A DNA stretch of 64,000 nt from an uncultured Celeribacter sp. Its GTDB lineage: Bacteria; Pseudomonadota; Alphaproteobacteria; Rhodobacterales; Rhodobacteraceae. Made by a program: the position numbers and the translations under genes. The DNA is taken from positions 620,001 to 684,000 of the forward strand of contig NZ_OY781107.1 of assembly GCF_963676475.1 (NCBI RefSeq), read 5' to 3'. The first letter of the stretch is position 1, and each line of letters begins with the position of its first letter. Positions 16,731-26,256 of this stretch are shown here, in pieces. Below the pieces are notes generated by a model, which was given only the letters and a program-made list of their open reading frames with translations, ran no database searches and had not been told where the DNA came from.

Positions 16731-18817
16731 GCTGGCACCAGCCCGACGAGGGACGGTTTGGCATCCGTGCCAATTTCTTCAAAAGAATAGACAGGATTTT
16801 GAATGCCTTGCGCGGACAAAACGGTACGAAGGAAGCGCCGTCGTCTTGTCGATGTCACGATGCCGGGATAGATGCCGCTTTCCCCTGCCTTGGCGATTTT
16901 ATCCGCCATCGTTTTCGCCAATTTATTGAATTGATCCGGGGGCAATGCAATGTCCGAGTGCCCTCTCTCGCCATCGATTTGATAGGTTGTAAACCTTTCC
17001 TCCCACTCCGGTGACAATTGCAGCAGTGGCAAAGAGCCATCATCGCGTTTGATTTCCGAAATCAACTGAAAGCCCAATCTTTGGCGCACATGTTCACAAA
17101 TAGATTCGGCATTCGCATGGGAGCCCCGTGCTTCGGAAATGGATTCGAGAATCAGCGCCATATTCCGAATGGAAACGCGTTCTTCCAACAAAAGGCGCAA
17201 AACAGACAGAAGAAGATCCATCGGGACACGGTCCGGGATAAGTTCGTTGAGAAGTTTTTGATTGGCCTCTGCTCTGGATTTATCTGTCAAATTGGTCATC
17301 TCATCGAGCAAACGCCGCAATGACTTCATGGTCAGCAGGCGGGGGAAATTGCGTTTGATCACCTCGAGCAGATGAGTGGCCAGAACTTCGGTTGCACCAA
17401 CCACTGTGCACCCCATCAAGGCGGCATCTTCCTTTTTTGCCGGGTCGATCCAACGCGCAGGGGCTCCGTAAACCGGCTCAGACACATCTTCACCTATCGG
17501 AAGCTGGGAGGCATCGCCGGAGACGAGTGCAAGAACTTTATCTTTTTGCAGCCGATCTTTTGCCTGTTGGACACCCTGTATGCGCACGACATATGTTCCC
17601 TGCGGCAAACTTGGGTCATCCGTCAGCCGAATTTCGGGAAGGATGATTCCGAACACGGTGGCCACGTGGTTTCGCATATTCACGATGCGGGCATCCAGAC
17701 CCGTTTGTTGGTCCAGGACCATGGCGACAAGATCCGGAGCGAATTCAACGTGAATATCATCTAAATCAAGCACATCCCCCATGGATTCATGCTCTTCGGC
17801 AGCACTTGGCGTAACGGCTTCTCGCTTTTCCTGCTCTTTCTGTGCTTCTTCATTTTTCCGCGAGACGAAATAGGCACTGCCTGCGAGAGCGATGGCGCCG
17901 CCGATAAAAGGCACGAATGGCAAGCCTGGCACAAAAGCAAAGAGCGCCATCAAAACGGCTACCGTATAAAGCGCTGGCGGGTATTTTCCGAGTTGTCGGA
18001 ACAGGGCAAGATCTGCCGAGCCATTCGTACCACCTTTCGCCAACAAGAGTGCGGCGGCAATCGATATGATCACGGAAGGGATTTGGCTCACAAGCCCATC
18101 ACCGACCGTCAAGATAGCATATGTTTCGAAGGCCTTGGCCAATGGCATATCATGAACAGAAATGCCGATCACCAAACCCATAACGATGTTCATCAAGGTG
18201 ATCAAAAGCCCAGCGACAGCATCGCCTTTCACGAATTTGGACGCCCCATCAAGAGAGCCGAAAAATGTGGTCTCCGCCAACTCCTGTTCGCGCCTATGTT
18301 TGGCTTCTTCATGTGTGATCGCGCCTGCGGAAAGGTCTGCATCAATAGCGAGTTGTCTACCAGGCATCCCATCCAATGCGAAGCGGGCCCCCACTTCGGC
18401 CATACGCCCGGCACCTTTGGTAATCACCATGAAATTCACGATGAGCAACACGGTGAAAACAACAAGCCCAAGCAGAACGGAGCCGCTCATGACAAAGTTT
18501 GCAAACCCTTCGATCACATTGCCAGCAGCAGATGTACCCGTATGACCCTGACCAATAATCAATTTTGTCGAAGACACATTCAGGGATAGCCGCAACATCA
18601 AACTGGCCAACAGGATCGTCGGAAATGCCGAGAAATCCAAAGGGCGCTCGATGAAAAGCGTGACTGTAAAAATCAAGATTGCGAGTGCAAAACTCGTTGC
18701 CAGGCCAAGATCCAGCACCCATGAGGGCACAGGCAACACCATCATGACAATCACGACCATGAGCGCCAGTGCCAACAGAATCGTGGGCTTAAAAAGGTCA
18801 GAAATGTTAAAATTCAT
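16727..18817 (-). CDS. flhA: Export gate protein FlhA
   Basis: The largest export-gate subunit, 696 residues. The N-terminal half has about eight membrane segments with the signature LLASLMLRLSLNVSSTKLII and the cytoplasmic FHIPEP-type loop RFALDGMPGRQLAIDADLSA. The C-terminal half is the cytosolic platform that receives chaperone-substrate complexes. ATG 18815-18817 follows AAGGTGG; ten further in-frame codons upstream are not conserved. It opens the flhA-fliR-flhB operon, with 158 non-coding bases separating it from the TPR gene upstream. Confidence 0.96.
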   Translation of the reverse strand: MNFNISDLFKPTILLALALMVVIVMMVLPVPSWVLDLGLATSFALAILIFTVTLFIERPLDFSAFPTILLASLMLRLSLNVSSTKLIIGQGHTGTSAAGNVIEGFANFVMSGSVLLGLVVFTVLLIVNFMVITKGAGRMAEVGARFALDGMPGRQLAIDADLSAGAITHEEAKHRREQELAETTFFGSLDGASKFVKGDAVAGLLITLMNIVMGLVIGISVHDMPLAKAFETYAILTVGDGLVSQIPSVIISIAAALLLAKGGTNGSADLALFRQLGKYPPALYTVAVLMALFAFVPGLPFVPFIGGAIALAGSAYFVSRKNEEAQKEQEKREAVTPSAAEEHESMGDVLDLDDIHVEFAPDLVAMVLDQQTGLDARIVNMRNHVATVFGIILPEIRLTDDPSLPQGTYVVRIQGVQQAKDRLQKDKVLALVSGDASQLPIGEDVSEPVYGAPARWIDPAKKEDAALMGCTVVGATEVLATHLLEVIKRNFPRLLTMKSLRRLLDEMTNLTDKSRAEANQKLLNELIPDRVPMDLLLSVLRLLLEERVSIRNMALILESISEARGSHANAESICEHVRQRLGFQLISEIKRDDGSLPLLQLSPEWEERFTTYQIDGERGHSDIALPPDQFNKLAKTMADKIAKAGESGIYPGIVTSTRRRRFLRTVLSAQGIQNPVYSFEEIGTDAKPSLVGLVPA

Positions 18818-18975
18818 GCACTCACCACCTTGGAAAGGGCGGCACAAGTTACGGTGAATTTCATCTGTTTCCGCACGAATTTCGCCATTCTTTCACCTTG
18901 AGCATTTCTTGCTACGATCGAAGAATAGGGCTGTCGTGGTTTACAAATTATTGACACGCATGTTTTTAATGAAGT

Positions 18976-21357
18976 TCAGTTCAGCAAGGCCTCGAGAGCA
19001 CTACGTTTTTCACGACTGCCCGAAAGCATATCTTCTAGAGTAGATAACGTTGGTGTCTCTGCCGTGTCGGTTTCTTTGATGTCTGTTTTGTCTTTCATGA
19101 TGCCAGCCAAGTCGGACATCGTCGCGGTATCCGATTGTTCAAGCGTTTCCCAATCTTCTGCCAAAACAGAAAAAGTATCACGCTCCGGGCCAGACGGGGC
19201 TTCCCGCAAAACAGCTGCCGCACTTTCTGGATCGTTGAGATAAAAATACGCCTTTGCTGCCAAACTATGCGCTTCTTCACTATCGACTTGAGACGCGTAT
19301 CTAAGAGAAGCTTCCGGCTCCCCTGCTCCAAGAAAAGCTTTTGCTAAAAGCAAATTCGTTTCATCTTCACTCGGACCGGAATATCCAGCCATGACCTCTA
19401 GTGAGAGATCAAAAAAACCCATATCAAGAAAGCGCTCTGCGGTCGCAAATCGCGCAGTGTCCGTCAGATCTCCGTTTATAATCGTCTCTTTGTGAGCTAA
19501 GAGAACTTTCGCAAAAGTGGTGTTGTCTGCCTCATGTGCCAATTGGCGTATAGCCTGCGACATGAGTGTGCTTGCCTGTCCTCCAGGAAGCATACCGTCC
19601 GATTCCAAGGCTAAAACTTTTCGCAAAGCGATCTCTGCGTCACCAGAATAAATACGCGCGACAATGGCCGCATTTTGAAGCGTGCTTTCATAAGAACTGC
19701 CACGGAACTCAACGGCCATCGCTTCCGCATTTTCAGCCAGTTTTCTATCGATTTCCGCGCCTTCCGATGCCTTTGTAAAAATGAGCTTCACAAGCGCTTC
19801 GGCTGCACTCCCTCCATTCTCATGGACAATTCCCTCAAGTTGCTGCACCGCTTCATTCAAATTGCCGTCAGCTAATGTGAGCTCAGCCTCAAGAAGTTCA
19901 AATGCATCCCCATGATCACCATCGGTACGCAGGATAGCATTTTGAATATATTTGGCGCTCTGCATATCATCGATCGCAATAAAACGTTCCGACAAAGGCG
20001 GACCGAGGTGACGGCGCAGATGAATCGGCAATGCAGAAAATGACGCTAATATGCTATCCAGATTATAAGTTTCCCAGCTATTCAGGTTTTCTTTCGCCAT
20101 GACAGACCAGAAAGCCATCGCACCTTCACAACCGAACTGATGCGCCAGTCGGCCTGGAGCCTCCGTGTATCCCTGATCCATAATATCGGCCATGGCATAT
20201 AGAATATCGTGGCCCTCAACCGTGACACCGAAATCCCTCAGCATTGATTTGGCTTCTGCGCCAAATGTCAGATAAATATAGTACTGAGCAAGACGCTTAA
20301 TTCCCTCAGGATTGGGGAGATCGAATTCTCCGATCGTATTCCTGCGCAATTTGGCGATATCGAGGCCCTCTTGCAGTGGAGCACCCCAATTATTGATGTC
20401 GACAAAGCTGTTGTCCAAACAAACCGTGCCATGACCATCTGTCACGTTTTTCTGAGGTTGGTGATTTTGTTCACGGTCAATCGAAGACTGAATGCGAATG
20501 TGTGAACGTTCCTGGATCGGTTCCTCAACACGTGGATCCTCTGGCTCATCAAGAACAGGCGTCTTTTCTGCCTGTTCTTGATATGAACGGGAGTCTTCGA
20601 CCGCCTTTTCTGTCTGAGTAATATCTGGCTCCAAGAGACCCTGAGAAACAGCTCTTCCAATTTGCTCCAACAATTGCCGCTCTAATTCATCCACACGATC
20701 AGATTTAAGCGTCATTCGTTGATCGAAGATGTCCGATGCGCCCCCGGAAACAGAAGGGTTGGCAGAATTCTCTTCTGTATTTTCAGACATAATAATCGGT
20801 AGCTCTAAAGGGCTATGTTCCACAAGAAAGTCATCTGGACCCATAGAAAAACTGTCAACTCCCTCACTCACGAACAAGGAGTCTTCAGTTTCGCTTTCAT
20901 TCTGTGCAGGCATATTCTCTGCGATAGGCTCTGACTCAAAAGTAGAATTCCCAGCACTGATTTCCGCCTTCAAAGTGGCTTCAAACTCCGAAGACGGCTC
21001 GGGCAAACCATCTTTGATGTCAATGACGATGCGACCTGCACGTAGTTCAAATACATCCGCATGCACGCGTCCCACTGTGTTCAATCGCAAATAACCATTG
21101 CCGACTTCAACGTCGGAAATACGACTGCGTGGGATTTTCTGAAAAACTTCAGATGTTTCAAAAGTCGTATCTTTTTGGTTCGTGCGCAATTCATATTGCC
21201 CATCCACACGACCGAATTCCCACGTGACATCGGGTGAGAACTGCATCACCAAACGTGAAAAGCCTGCGTGTTCGCCCGAACGCACATTTATAACTTCCGC
21301 GACGACACCATGCGGAAGACTTGCGAGCATCAGAATGAAGCCAAGAACGCGGATCAT
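18976..21357 (-). CDS. Secreted TPR-rich protein of the flagellar/motility locus
   Basis: A 793-residue protein coupled to motA by a four-base overlap. It has a Sec signal peptide (IRVLGFILMLASLPHGVVA), then an AMIN-like beta domain with VINVRSGEHAGFSRLVMQF (about 20-115), a long acidic disordered linker (about 120-300), and a C-terminal half of helical repeats resembling TPRs, for example ANSLAAKAYFYLNDPESAAA-type units. Homologues with this layout sit beside motA in Rhodobacterales flagellar clusters. A periplasmic role around the stator, as for rhizobial MotC, is an inference. The coding sequence is visibly more AT-rich than its neighbours. Confidence 0.65.
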   Translation of the reverse strand: MIRVLGFILMLASLPHGVVAEVINVRSGEHAGFSRLVMQFSPDVTWEFGRVDGQYELRTNQKDTTFETSEVFQKIPRSRISDVEVGNGYLRLNTVGRVHADVFELRAGRIVIDIKDGLPEPSSEFEATLKAEISAGNSTFESEPIAENMPAQNESETEDSLFVSEGVDSFSMGPDDFLVEHSPLELPIIMSENTEENSANPSVSGGASDIFDQRMTLKSDRVDELERQLLEQIGRAVSQGLLEPDITQTEKAVEDSRSYQEQAEKTPVLDEPEDPRVEEPIQERSHIRIQSSIDREQNHQPQKNVTDGHGTVCLDNSFVDINNWGAPLQEGLDIAKLRRNTIGEFDLPNPEGIKRLAQYYIYLTFGAEAKSMLRDFGVTVEGHDILYAMADIMDQGYTEAPGRLAHQFGCEGAMAFWSVMAKENLNSWETYNLDSILASFSALPIHLRRHLGPPLSERFIAIDDMQSAKYIQNAILRTDGDHGDAFELLEAELTLADGNLNEAVQQLEGIVHENGGSAAEALVKLIFTKASEGAEIDRKLAENAEAMAVEFRGSSYESTLQNAAIVARIYSGDAEIALRKVLALESDGMLPGGQASTLMSQAIRQLAHEADNTTFAKVLLAHKETIINGDLTDTARFATAERFLDMGFFDLSLEVMAGYSGPSEDETNLLLAKAFLGAGEPEASLRYASQVDSEEAHSLAAKAYFYLNDPESAAAVLREAPSGPERDTFSVLAEDWETLEQSDTATMSDLAGIMKDKTDIKETDTAETPTLSTLEDMLSGSREKRSALEALLN

Positions 21358-22223
21358 GCAGCCTCCGATTTCACCTCTTTGAGCGCTTCTTCCAAATCGG
21401 AAAAACTCGGTCTGCAGTGACCTGGTGTATTTTGACGCCCGACCTCAATGCAGATGTTTGTCGCATGATTGTGCAGGTTGGCCACGAGAACTTCGCGGAT
21501 CAACTGATAGAAATGCCCATCTTCCTCAATGACATCCTTCATTTTGCCCGCAAACGGACCAACAATGCCGTAGGCGAGAAACACTCCCAAGAAGGTACCC
21601 ACGAGCGCACCGCCGATCATTTTACCGAGAATTTCTGGAGGCTGGTCAATCGAGGCCATCGTTTTGATCACCCCCAAAACAGCAGCCACAATGCCAAGCG
21701 CGGGCAAACCGTCACCAACAGCTGCCATAGCGTGCGACGAATGCAGCGCATGATGCATATTGGCTTCCAGCCGCTTTTCCAAAACCTCTTCAACCTGATG
21801 TGGGTCGTCATAATTCATGGAAGCAGATCGCAGCGTATCACATGTCAATGCAATTGCTTCCTTGTCCGCGAGAATTTTGGGATATTTCGTAAAAATAGAC
21901 GAGTTTTCAGGCGCTTCGATGTGCTCTTCAAGTCCGACCGGATTTTGCCTTGCCAAACGGATCAGCTCGAAAAGCAGGCACAGCAAATCCTTGTAATCTT
22001 CCGGTTTCCACTTTGGCCCTTTGAAGACCTTACCGATGTCCTTGAGCGTATGCTTGATCCCGGACATATCGTTGGAAATCACAAATGCGCCGGCAGCAGC
22101 GCCGCCAATCATCATGAACTCAAAAGGCAGAGATTTCAAAATGATACCAAGCTTGCCGCCGGCAGCAATATAGCCGCCGAACACCATAATGAAGATCAGC
22201 AAAATTCCGACGATACCGATCAT
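21354..22223 (-). CDS. motA: Flagellar stator protein MotA
   Basis: The proton-channel stator subunit that pushes on FliG. The 289-residue product has four membrane segments (for example IGIVGILLIFIMVFGGYIAA and LGIVAAVLGVIKTMAS) and the conserved VGDGLPALGIVAAVLGVIKT together with GALVGTFLGVFLAYG. The partner motB is not adjacent but lies about 10 kb away at 32395. motA is preceded by a MotE-like gene and followed by the coupled TPR gene. Confidence 0.95.
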   Translation of the reverse strand: MIGIVGILLIFIMVFGGYIAAGGKLGIILKSLPFEFMMIGGAAAGAFVISNDMSGIKHTLKDIGKVFKGPKWKPEDYKDLLCLLFELIRLARQNPVGLEEHIEAPENSSIFTKYPKILADKEAIALTCDTLRSASMNYDDPHQVEEVLEKRLEANMHHALHSSHAMAAVGDGLPALGIVAAVLGVIKTMASIDQPPEILGKMIGGALVGTFLGVFLAYGIVGPFAGKMKDVIEEDGHFYQLIREVLVANLHNHATNICIEVGRQNTPGHCRPSFSDLEEALKEVKSEAA

Positions 22224-22299
22224 GTTCTCATGTCCTTATGTCTTCGGTTCAAACAGGCTCAATCTCTCACAAACCTCTTAATAAAGTTTGCCAATCGCC

Positions 22300-22935
22300 C
22301 TATTCACTCGGTGCTTTCGCATTTCGACCTGCCAGAATGACAGAAATCGTATAAGCGGTTTCCGGCGTCAAACCCGCCATGATTGCACCAGCAGCATCTG
22401 AGCGCATGCGTCCCAAAAAACCTGCCGCAAAATCTGGGGACATGGCTTCGAAAAGCGCAGCTGCCTCTTTCGGTTTCATCGATTCGTAGACGGCCGTCAG
22501 CTTTACCAAATCGTCCTCGGCTGCTGTTTGCGAACGCGTCATTGTTGCCTCCAGCCGCGTTTCGGCATCCTCCAAGGCAGCGAGGTTTTCCAGCACCTCA
22601 GCGCGCGCCAACTCAATCGATTTCATTTTTTGGGCGATCAACAATTCTTTTTCTTCGACCTCTCTCTCACGCTTTAAAAGCGCTTCGATAAGTGCTGCAG
22701 ATTCCTCGTCCGCCTGACAGGTTGCGGCGTTCTGCTCTTGCATCTGAGCCTCATCCTCATGCGACAGTTCGGACATCTCTCTTGCAATCGCCGCACCAGT
22801 TCCCGACGCTAAACGAATGGCCGCGGAGGCGACGAAGATCATCGCAATCAGCCAAAGCGCCCCACGACCGGAGCGTACTTTTCGTTTCACTTTCTTTTTC
22901 GAAGCAGTCTTTTTCGAGTTTACCCGCTTTCTCAT
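22300..22935 (-). CDS. MotE-like flagellar protein (MgtE N-terminal fold)
   Basis: A 211-residue protein with a very basic N terminus (15 Lys/Arg in the first 25 residues), one membrane helix (GALWLIAMIFVASAAIRLAS), a periplasmic coiled coil rich in Glu, and a C-terminal helical domain YESMKPKEAAALFEAMSPDF. This arrangement matches MotE, a periplasmic chaperone of MotC in rhizobia, whose C-terminal domain resembles the MgtE N-terminal fold. It overlaps the preceding gene by four bases and leads into motA. Confidence 0.75.
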   Translation of the reverse strand: MRKRVNSKKTASKKKVKRKVRSGRGALWLIAMIFVASAAIRLASGTGAAIAREMSELSHEDEAQMQEQNAATCQADEESAALIEALLKREREVEEKELLIAQKMKSIELARAEVLENLAALEDAETRLEATMTRSQTAAEDDLVKLTAVYESMKPKEAAALFEAMSPDFAAGFLGRMRSDAAGAIMAGLTPETAYTISVILAGRNAKAPSE

Positions 22936-23336
22936 TGTGCAGCCTCCACCCGACGTCTTTGACTGAGAAACAACGTCTCACCTTCAGGCTCTTCTTGAGG
23001 CTGCCGCCATTCCGCCTCTTCTTTCGGGCTCGGTTTGACAGGTTCGGGTGCCGCAGGAAGATCATGCATCGACGCAATCAAAAGCTCCATGCGACGCGAG
23101 ACGTCTTCGGCTCGCTGGGTCAGATCTTCCAATTTCGCAGCGGACATGCCCGCCGTTTTCTGCGCCTTCGTTAGCGTTTTTGTCATGTCATCCACCTGTG
23201 CGGACAACACGGCAATGGCACCACCAACACCTTTTTCCAGATCCGTAAAGCGACTCAAGCGACGCGCCAAGACCACGCAATAGACAGCGACAGCCAGGGT
23301 TCCGGCGATCATGAGGATATCTGCGATCAGTTCCAT
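22932..23336 (-). CDS. Single-pass membrane protein of unknown function in motility operon
   Basis: A 134-residue protein that I do not recognise by function. It has an N-terminal membrane helix (ELIADILMIAGTLAVAVYCV), an amphipathic coiled region with VLSAQVDDMTKTLTKAQKTA, and a Pro/Glu-rich tail. The same small gene accompanies fliL and motA in related flagellar loci. It is coupled to the MotE-like gene (ATGA overlap) and lies ten bases after fliL, so stator assembly or tuning is a likely area. Confidence 0.6.
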   Translation of the reverse strand: MELIADILMIAGTLAVAVYCVVLARRLSRFTDLEKGVGGAIAVLSAQVDDMTKTLTKAQKTAGMSAAKLEDLTQRAEDVSRRMELLIASMHDLPAAPEPVKPSPKEEAEWRQPQEEPEGETLFLSQRRRVEAAQ

Positions 23337-23346
23337 TTCGGGGTCC

Positions 23347-23856
23347 TCAATTTATGACAAATTCCATGATGAGCACATCCTTGACGCGGCCTTCACCCGC
23401 CACGACTTGAAGACGTCTCAAAATCTGCGCGCGCAAACGCACCAGAGCGGAGGGGTTTTCCAATTCCGCCACATCGACCGCTCGCAGATACCCGTTCAAC
23501 ACATCCATGACGCGCGGCAACAAGGTGATCACTTCCTGCTCATATTGCATCGGCACTTCGAGCTGCGCCTGAAACCGCAGGTGCCGCCCGCGTCCTGACG
23601 TGTCGACCAGGTTGACGATCAACGGTTCAACAGACACGAAGGCTACGCTCGGCAGCGGTGCCATGGGTTCTTCCTCAAGAGCGGCAAGTTCCTCATCGAC
23701 ATGCTCACCTTCGGGCGCAAAGAGCATGCCCGAGTAGACCGCGAAAAAACCGCCACCGCCCAGAACCAACATCAAGACCACCCCCAAGATCAGAGGCAGT
23801 TTCGATTTTTTCTTTGGCTCTTCTTCAAGCTGTTCTTCTTCAGCCATGGGATCCAT
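23347..23856 (-). CDS. fliL: Flagellar basal body protein FliL
   Basis: FliL rings the stator and raises motor torque. The 169-residue product has an acidic N terminus, one membrane helix (LPLILGVVLMLVLGGGGFFA), an acidic linker and the FliL domain with FVSVEPLIVNLVDTSGRGRH and a C-terminal VKDVLIMEFVIN. This is the canonical FliL; the copy at 13919 is more divergent. An alternative start is Met4 at 23847. It heads the motility transcript fliL-unknown-motE-motA-TPR and is divergent from fliF. Confidence 0.92.
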   Translation of the reverse strand: MDPMAEEEQLEEEPKKKSKLPLILGVVLMLVLGGGGFFAVYSGMLFAPEGEHVDEELAALEEEPMAPLPSVAFVSVEPLIVNLVDTSGRGRHLRFQAQLEVPMQYEQEVITLLPRVMDVLNGYLRAVDVAELENPSALVRLRAQILRRLQVVAGEGRVKDVLIMEFVIN

Positions 23857-23896
23857 CCAGAATTTTTGTTCCGAATCTGTTTTATCCCGAAGGTAG

Positions 23897-23911
23897 CTAA
23901 CCGATTGTTAA
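23897..23911. promoter_or_regulatory. CtrA-like box between fliL and fliF
   Basis: CTAA-N7-TTAA, read on the minus strand as TTAA-N7-TTAG, only one base from the CtrA consensus TTAA-N7-TTAA. It lies in the 118-base region between two diverging operons, 64 bases ahead of the fliF start, so it could control basal body and motor genes together. Confidence 0.5.
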
Positions 23912-23974
23912 GGCTGATCGGACATTTCTAAGAACAGGCGGGGGCAGAAGCCCGCACATTCAAGGAGTGTCGTC

Positions 23975-25618
23975 TTGCAACAGATTCTTTCTGTGTGGTC
24001 CAATTTAGACCCCAAACGTCGCATCATCGTCGTCGGTGCAACCGTCGTCATGTTTGCTGCGATCATTGGCCTGTCCCGAATGGCGACGAAACCCTCGATG
24101 TCGCTTTTGTATTCCGGGCTCGAAACCAGTGCGGCCGGTGAGGTGGTTCAGTCACTTGAAGCGCAAGGCGTGGTTTATGAGATTCGTGGCGGCGCGATTT
24201 TCGTACCCGCCGATGTGCGTGACGAATTGCGCATGACATTGGCCTCCGAAGGACTACCGGCGAATTCCACGGGTGGCTATGAGTTGCTTGATTCTCTTTC
24301 CGGTTTCGGCACAACGTCACAGATGTTCGATGCCGCCTACTGGCGCGCCAAAGAAGGTGAGATCGCAAGAACAATCGTTTCTTCTCAACAGATTAGATCT
24401 GCTCGCGTTCACATTGCGAATCCCTCATCGCAACCTTTCAAACGTGAGATCGCGGCCTCTGCTTCGGTCACAGTCACCGCCATGAGCGGTGCCATTTCGT
24501 CCGATCAAGCCAAAGCTTTCCGGTATCTGGTTGCCTCTGCTGTCGCAGGCCTTTCCCCCGAAAATGTGTCCGTCATCGACGGTCGTACCGGGGTTGTCGT
24601 GAGTGGCGATGATGCGAATACAGGCGCAAGCGGCAGCACGGATCGTGCAGATGACATGCGCCAAAATGTGCAACGTCTCCTCGAAGCCCGCGTCGGTGTC
24701 GGCAAAGCCGTTGTTGAAGTTTCCGTCGAAACCGAAACGGATCAGGAATCCATCGTCGAACGTCATTTTGACCCGGAAAGTCGTGTCGCGATCAGTTCGG
24801 AGACCGAAGAACGCACCACCTCTTCGCAAGACAGCGGTGGCGGTTCTGTCACTGTCGCTTCGAATCTCCCTGATGGTGAAGGGGCAACAGGGCGCGATTC
24901 GAGTTCGAACAACAGCGAAACGCGTGAACGTGTAAATTACGAAGTCTCGGAAACCCGTCGCGAAATTCAACGTGGCCCTGGCGCAATCAAACGTCTGACC
25001 GTTGCTGTGCTGGTCGATGGTCTCAGAACCATTGACCCCGAAACCGAAGAGGTGACGTGGGCGCCAAGAAGTGATGAGGAGCTTGAAGCCCTGCGCGATC
25101 TTGTGGCATCCGCCATCGGTTTTAATGCAGAGAGAGGCGATCAGATCACACTCAAGACCATGGAATTTGAGCCTGTTCTGATTGAGGGCACAGAAGCGCA
25201 AAGCTCCCTGATGTCTGCGATGAGCATAGATCTGATGTCGATCATTCAACTTGCTGTTCTGGCAGTCGTTTCTCTCATTCTGGGCCTCTTTGTGTTGCGT
25301 CCGATCTTGGCCAAACCCTCGGTCGCACTGCCTGCGCCGATTGAGATGTCGTCGGAAGGCGCCTCAGAGAACATGCCCGCCACGATACCGGTTCCCGACC
25401 TCCCGCGTGCCGAAGCACCGGCTTTGAACGGTGAAATTTCCGATGGTGGTTTTGAATTGCCGACGATGGGCGTCGTCTCCGATTTCGATTTCGGCGACGA
25501 TGACATCGGACTTCCAAGCGACCCGGTGAAGCGTCTCAAGAAACTCATCGAAGATCGTCAGGATGAAACTGTCGAAATCTTGCGCGGCTGGATGGAAGAG
25601 TCTGAGGAGAACGCGTGA
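23975..25618 (+). CDS. fliF: MS-ring protein FliF
   Basis: The membrane ring on which the flagellum is built, 547 residues. There are two membrane segments, IIVVGATVVMFAAIIGLSRM near the start and LAVVSLILGLFVLRPIL near 430-446. Between them lie the YscJ/FliF ring-building domains with LEAQGVVYEIRGGAIFVPAD and GYELLDSLSGFGTTSQMFDA. The cytosolic C-terminal tail, which binds FliG, is DPVKRLKKLIEDRQDETVEI and onward. The start is TTG 23975 with AAGGAG (23962-23967) seven bases ahead. It overlaps fliH by one base (TGATG). Confidence 0.95.
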   Translation: MQQILSVWSNLDPKRRIIVVGATVVMFAAIIGLSRMATKPSMSLLYSGLETSAAGEVVQSLEAQGVVYEIRGGAIFVPADVRDELRMTLASEGLPANSTGGYELLDSLSGFGTTSQMFDAAYWRAKEGEIARTIVSSQQIRSARVHIANPSSQPFKREIAASASVTVTAMSGAISSDQAKAFRYLVASAVAGLSPENVSVIDGRTGVVVSGDDANTGASGSTDRADDMRQNVQRLLEARVGVGKAVVEVSVETETDQESIVERHFDPESRVAISSETEERTTSSQDSGGGSVTVASNLPDGEGATGRDSSSNNSETRERVNYEVSETRREIQRGPGAIKRLTVAVLVDGLRTIDPETEEVTWAPRSDEELEALRDLVASAIGFNAERGDQITLKTMEFEPVLIEGTEAQSSLMSAMSIDLMSIIQLAVLAVVSLILGLFVLRPILAKPSVALPAPIEMSSEGASENMPATIPVPDLPRAEAPALNGEISDGGFELPTMGVVSDFDFGDDDIGLPSDPVKRLKKLIEDRQDETVEILRGWMEESEENA

Positions 25619-26256
25619 TGAGCTCTTTGTTTCCACTTGAGGATTTCGGGGCGGCGCCCAAGCCAAGAGCGAAAGCACAAAAGGTGCAGGATGTTGTCCC
25701 GCAGCCTGCGCCACCTGTCAGGCCCTCAGAAGAGGAAATCGAAGCCAATCGTATGGCTGCCTATGAACAAGGCTACAAGGCGGGCTGGGATGACGCAACT
25801 CGTGCCGAAGGTGAAGACCAATCCAGAATCGGGGCAGAGTTTGCGCGCAATCTTCAAGATTTAGGCTTCACATTTCATGAAGCTCGTTCACATGTTATGA
25901 AAGCACTTGAACCGCTTTTGACAGAAATGGTGAGCAAGGTTCTCCCAAATCTTGTCAACGAAACCCTTGGTCAGACCATTCTCGAAGAACTTTTGCCAAT
26001 GGCGGAGAACGCTTCGGATGCACCGATACAAATTGTTGTTTCTCCAGCATCACGTCCGGCAATTCAGCGTCTTATTGACGACTCGTTAACCATTCCATTG
26101 GACATCATTGAAGAACCAAGTCTCGCCGAAGGTCAGGTCTATCTGCGCATGGGAGAGCTTGAGAAAAAGATCGATATGGATGCCGCCGTGGACAAAATCG
26201 GCAAGGCGATCAATGCCGTCTACGCCCTGAATGAGGAGGCCATGAAACATGGTTGA
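25618..26256 (+). CDS. fliH: FliH-like export ATPase regulator
   Basis: A 212-residue protein placed between fliF and fliN, the normal position of fliH. It has a Pro-rich N terminus, a short GxxxG-type helical region YEQGYKAGWDDATRAEGE, and a C-terminal domain with LPNLVNETLGQTILEELLPM and LIDDSLTIPLDIIEEPSLAE, matching the FliH/V-ATPase E-subunit-like fold. FliH binds FliI and docks it to the C ring. ATG 25618 overlaps the fliF stop; GTG 25615 is an alternative. Confidence 0.8.
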   Translation: MSSLFPLEDFGAAPKPRAKAQKVQDVVPQPAPPVRPSEEEIEANRMAAYEQGYKAGWDDATRAEGEDQSRIGAEFARNLQDLGFTFHEARSHVMKALEPLLTEMVSKVLPNLVNETLGQTILEELLPMAENASDAPIQIVVSPASRPAIQRLIDDSLTIPLDIIEEPSLAEGQVYLRMGELEKKIDMDAAVDKIGKAINAVYALNEEAMKHG

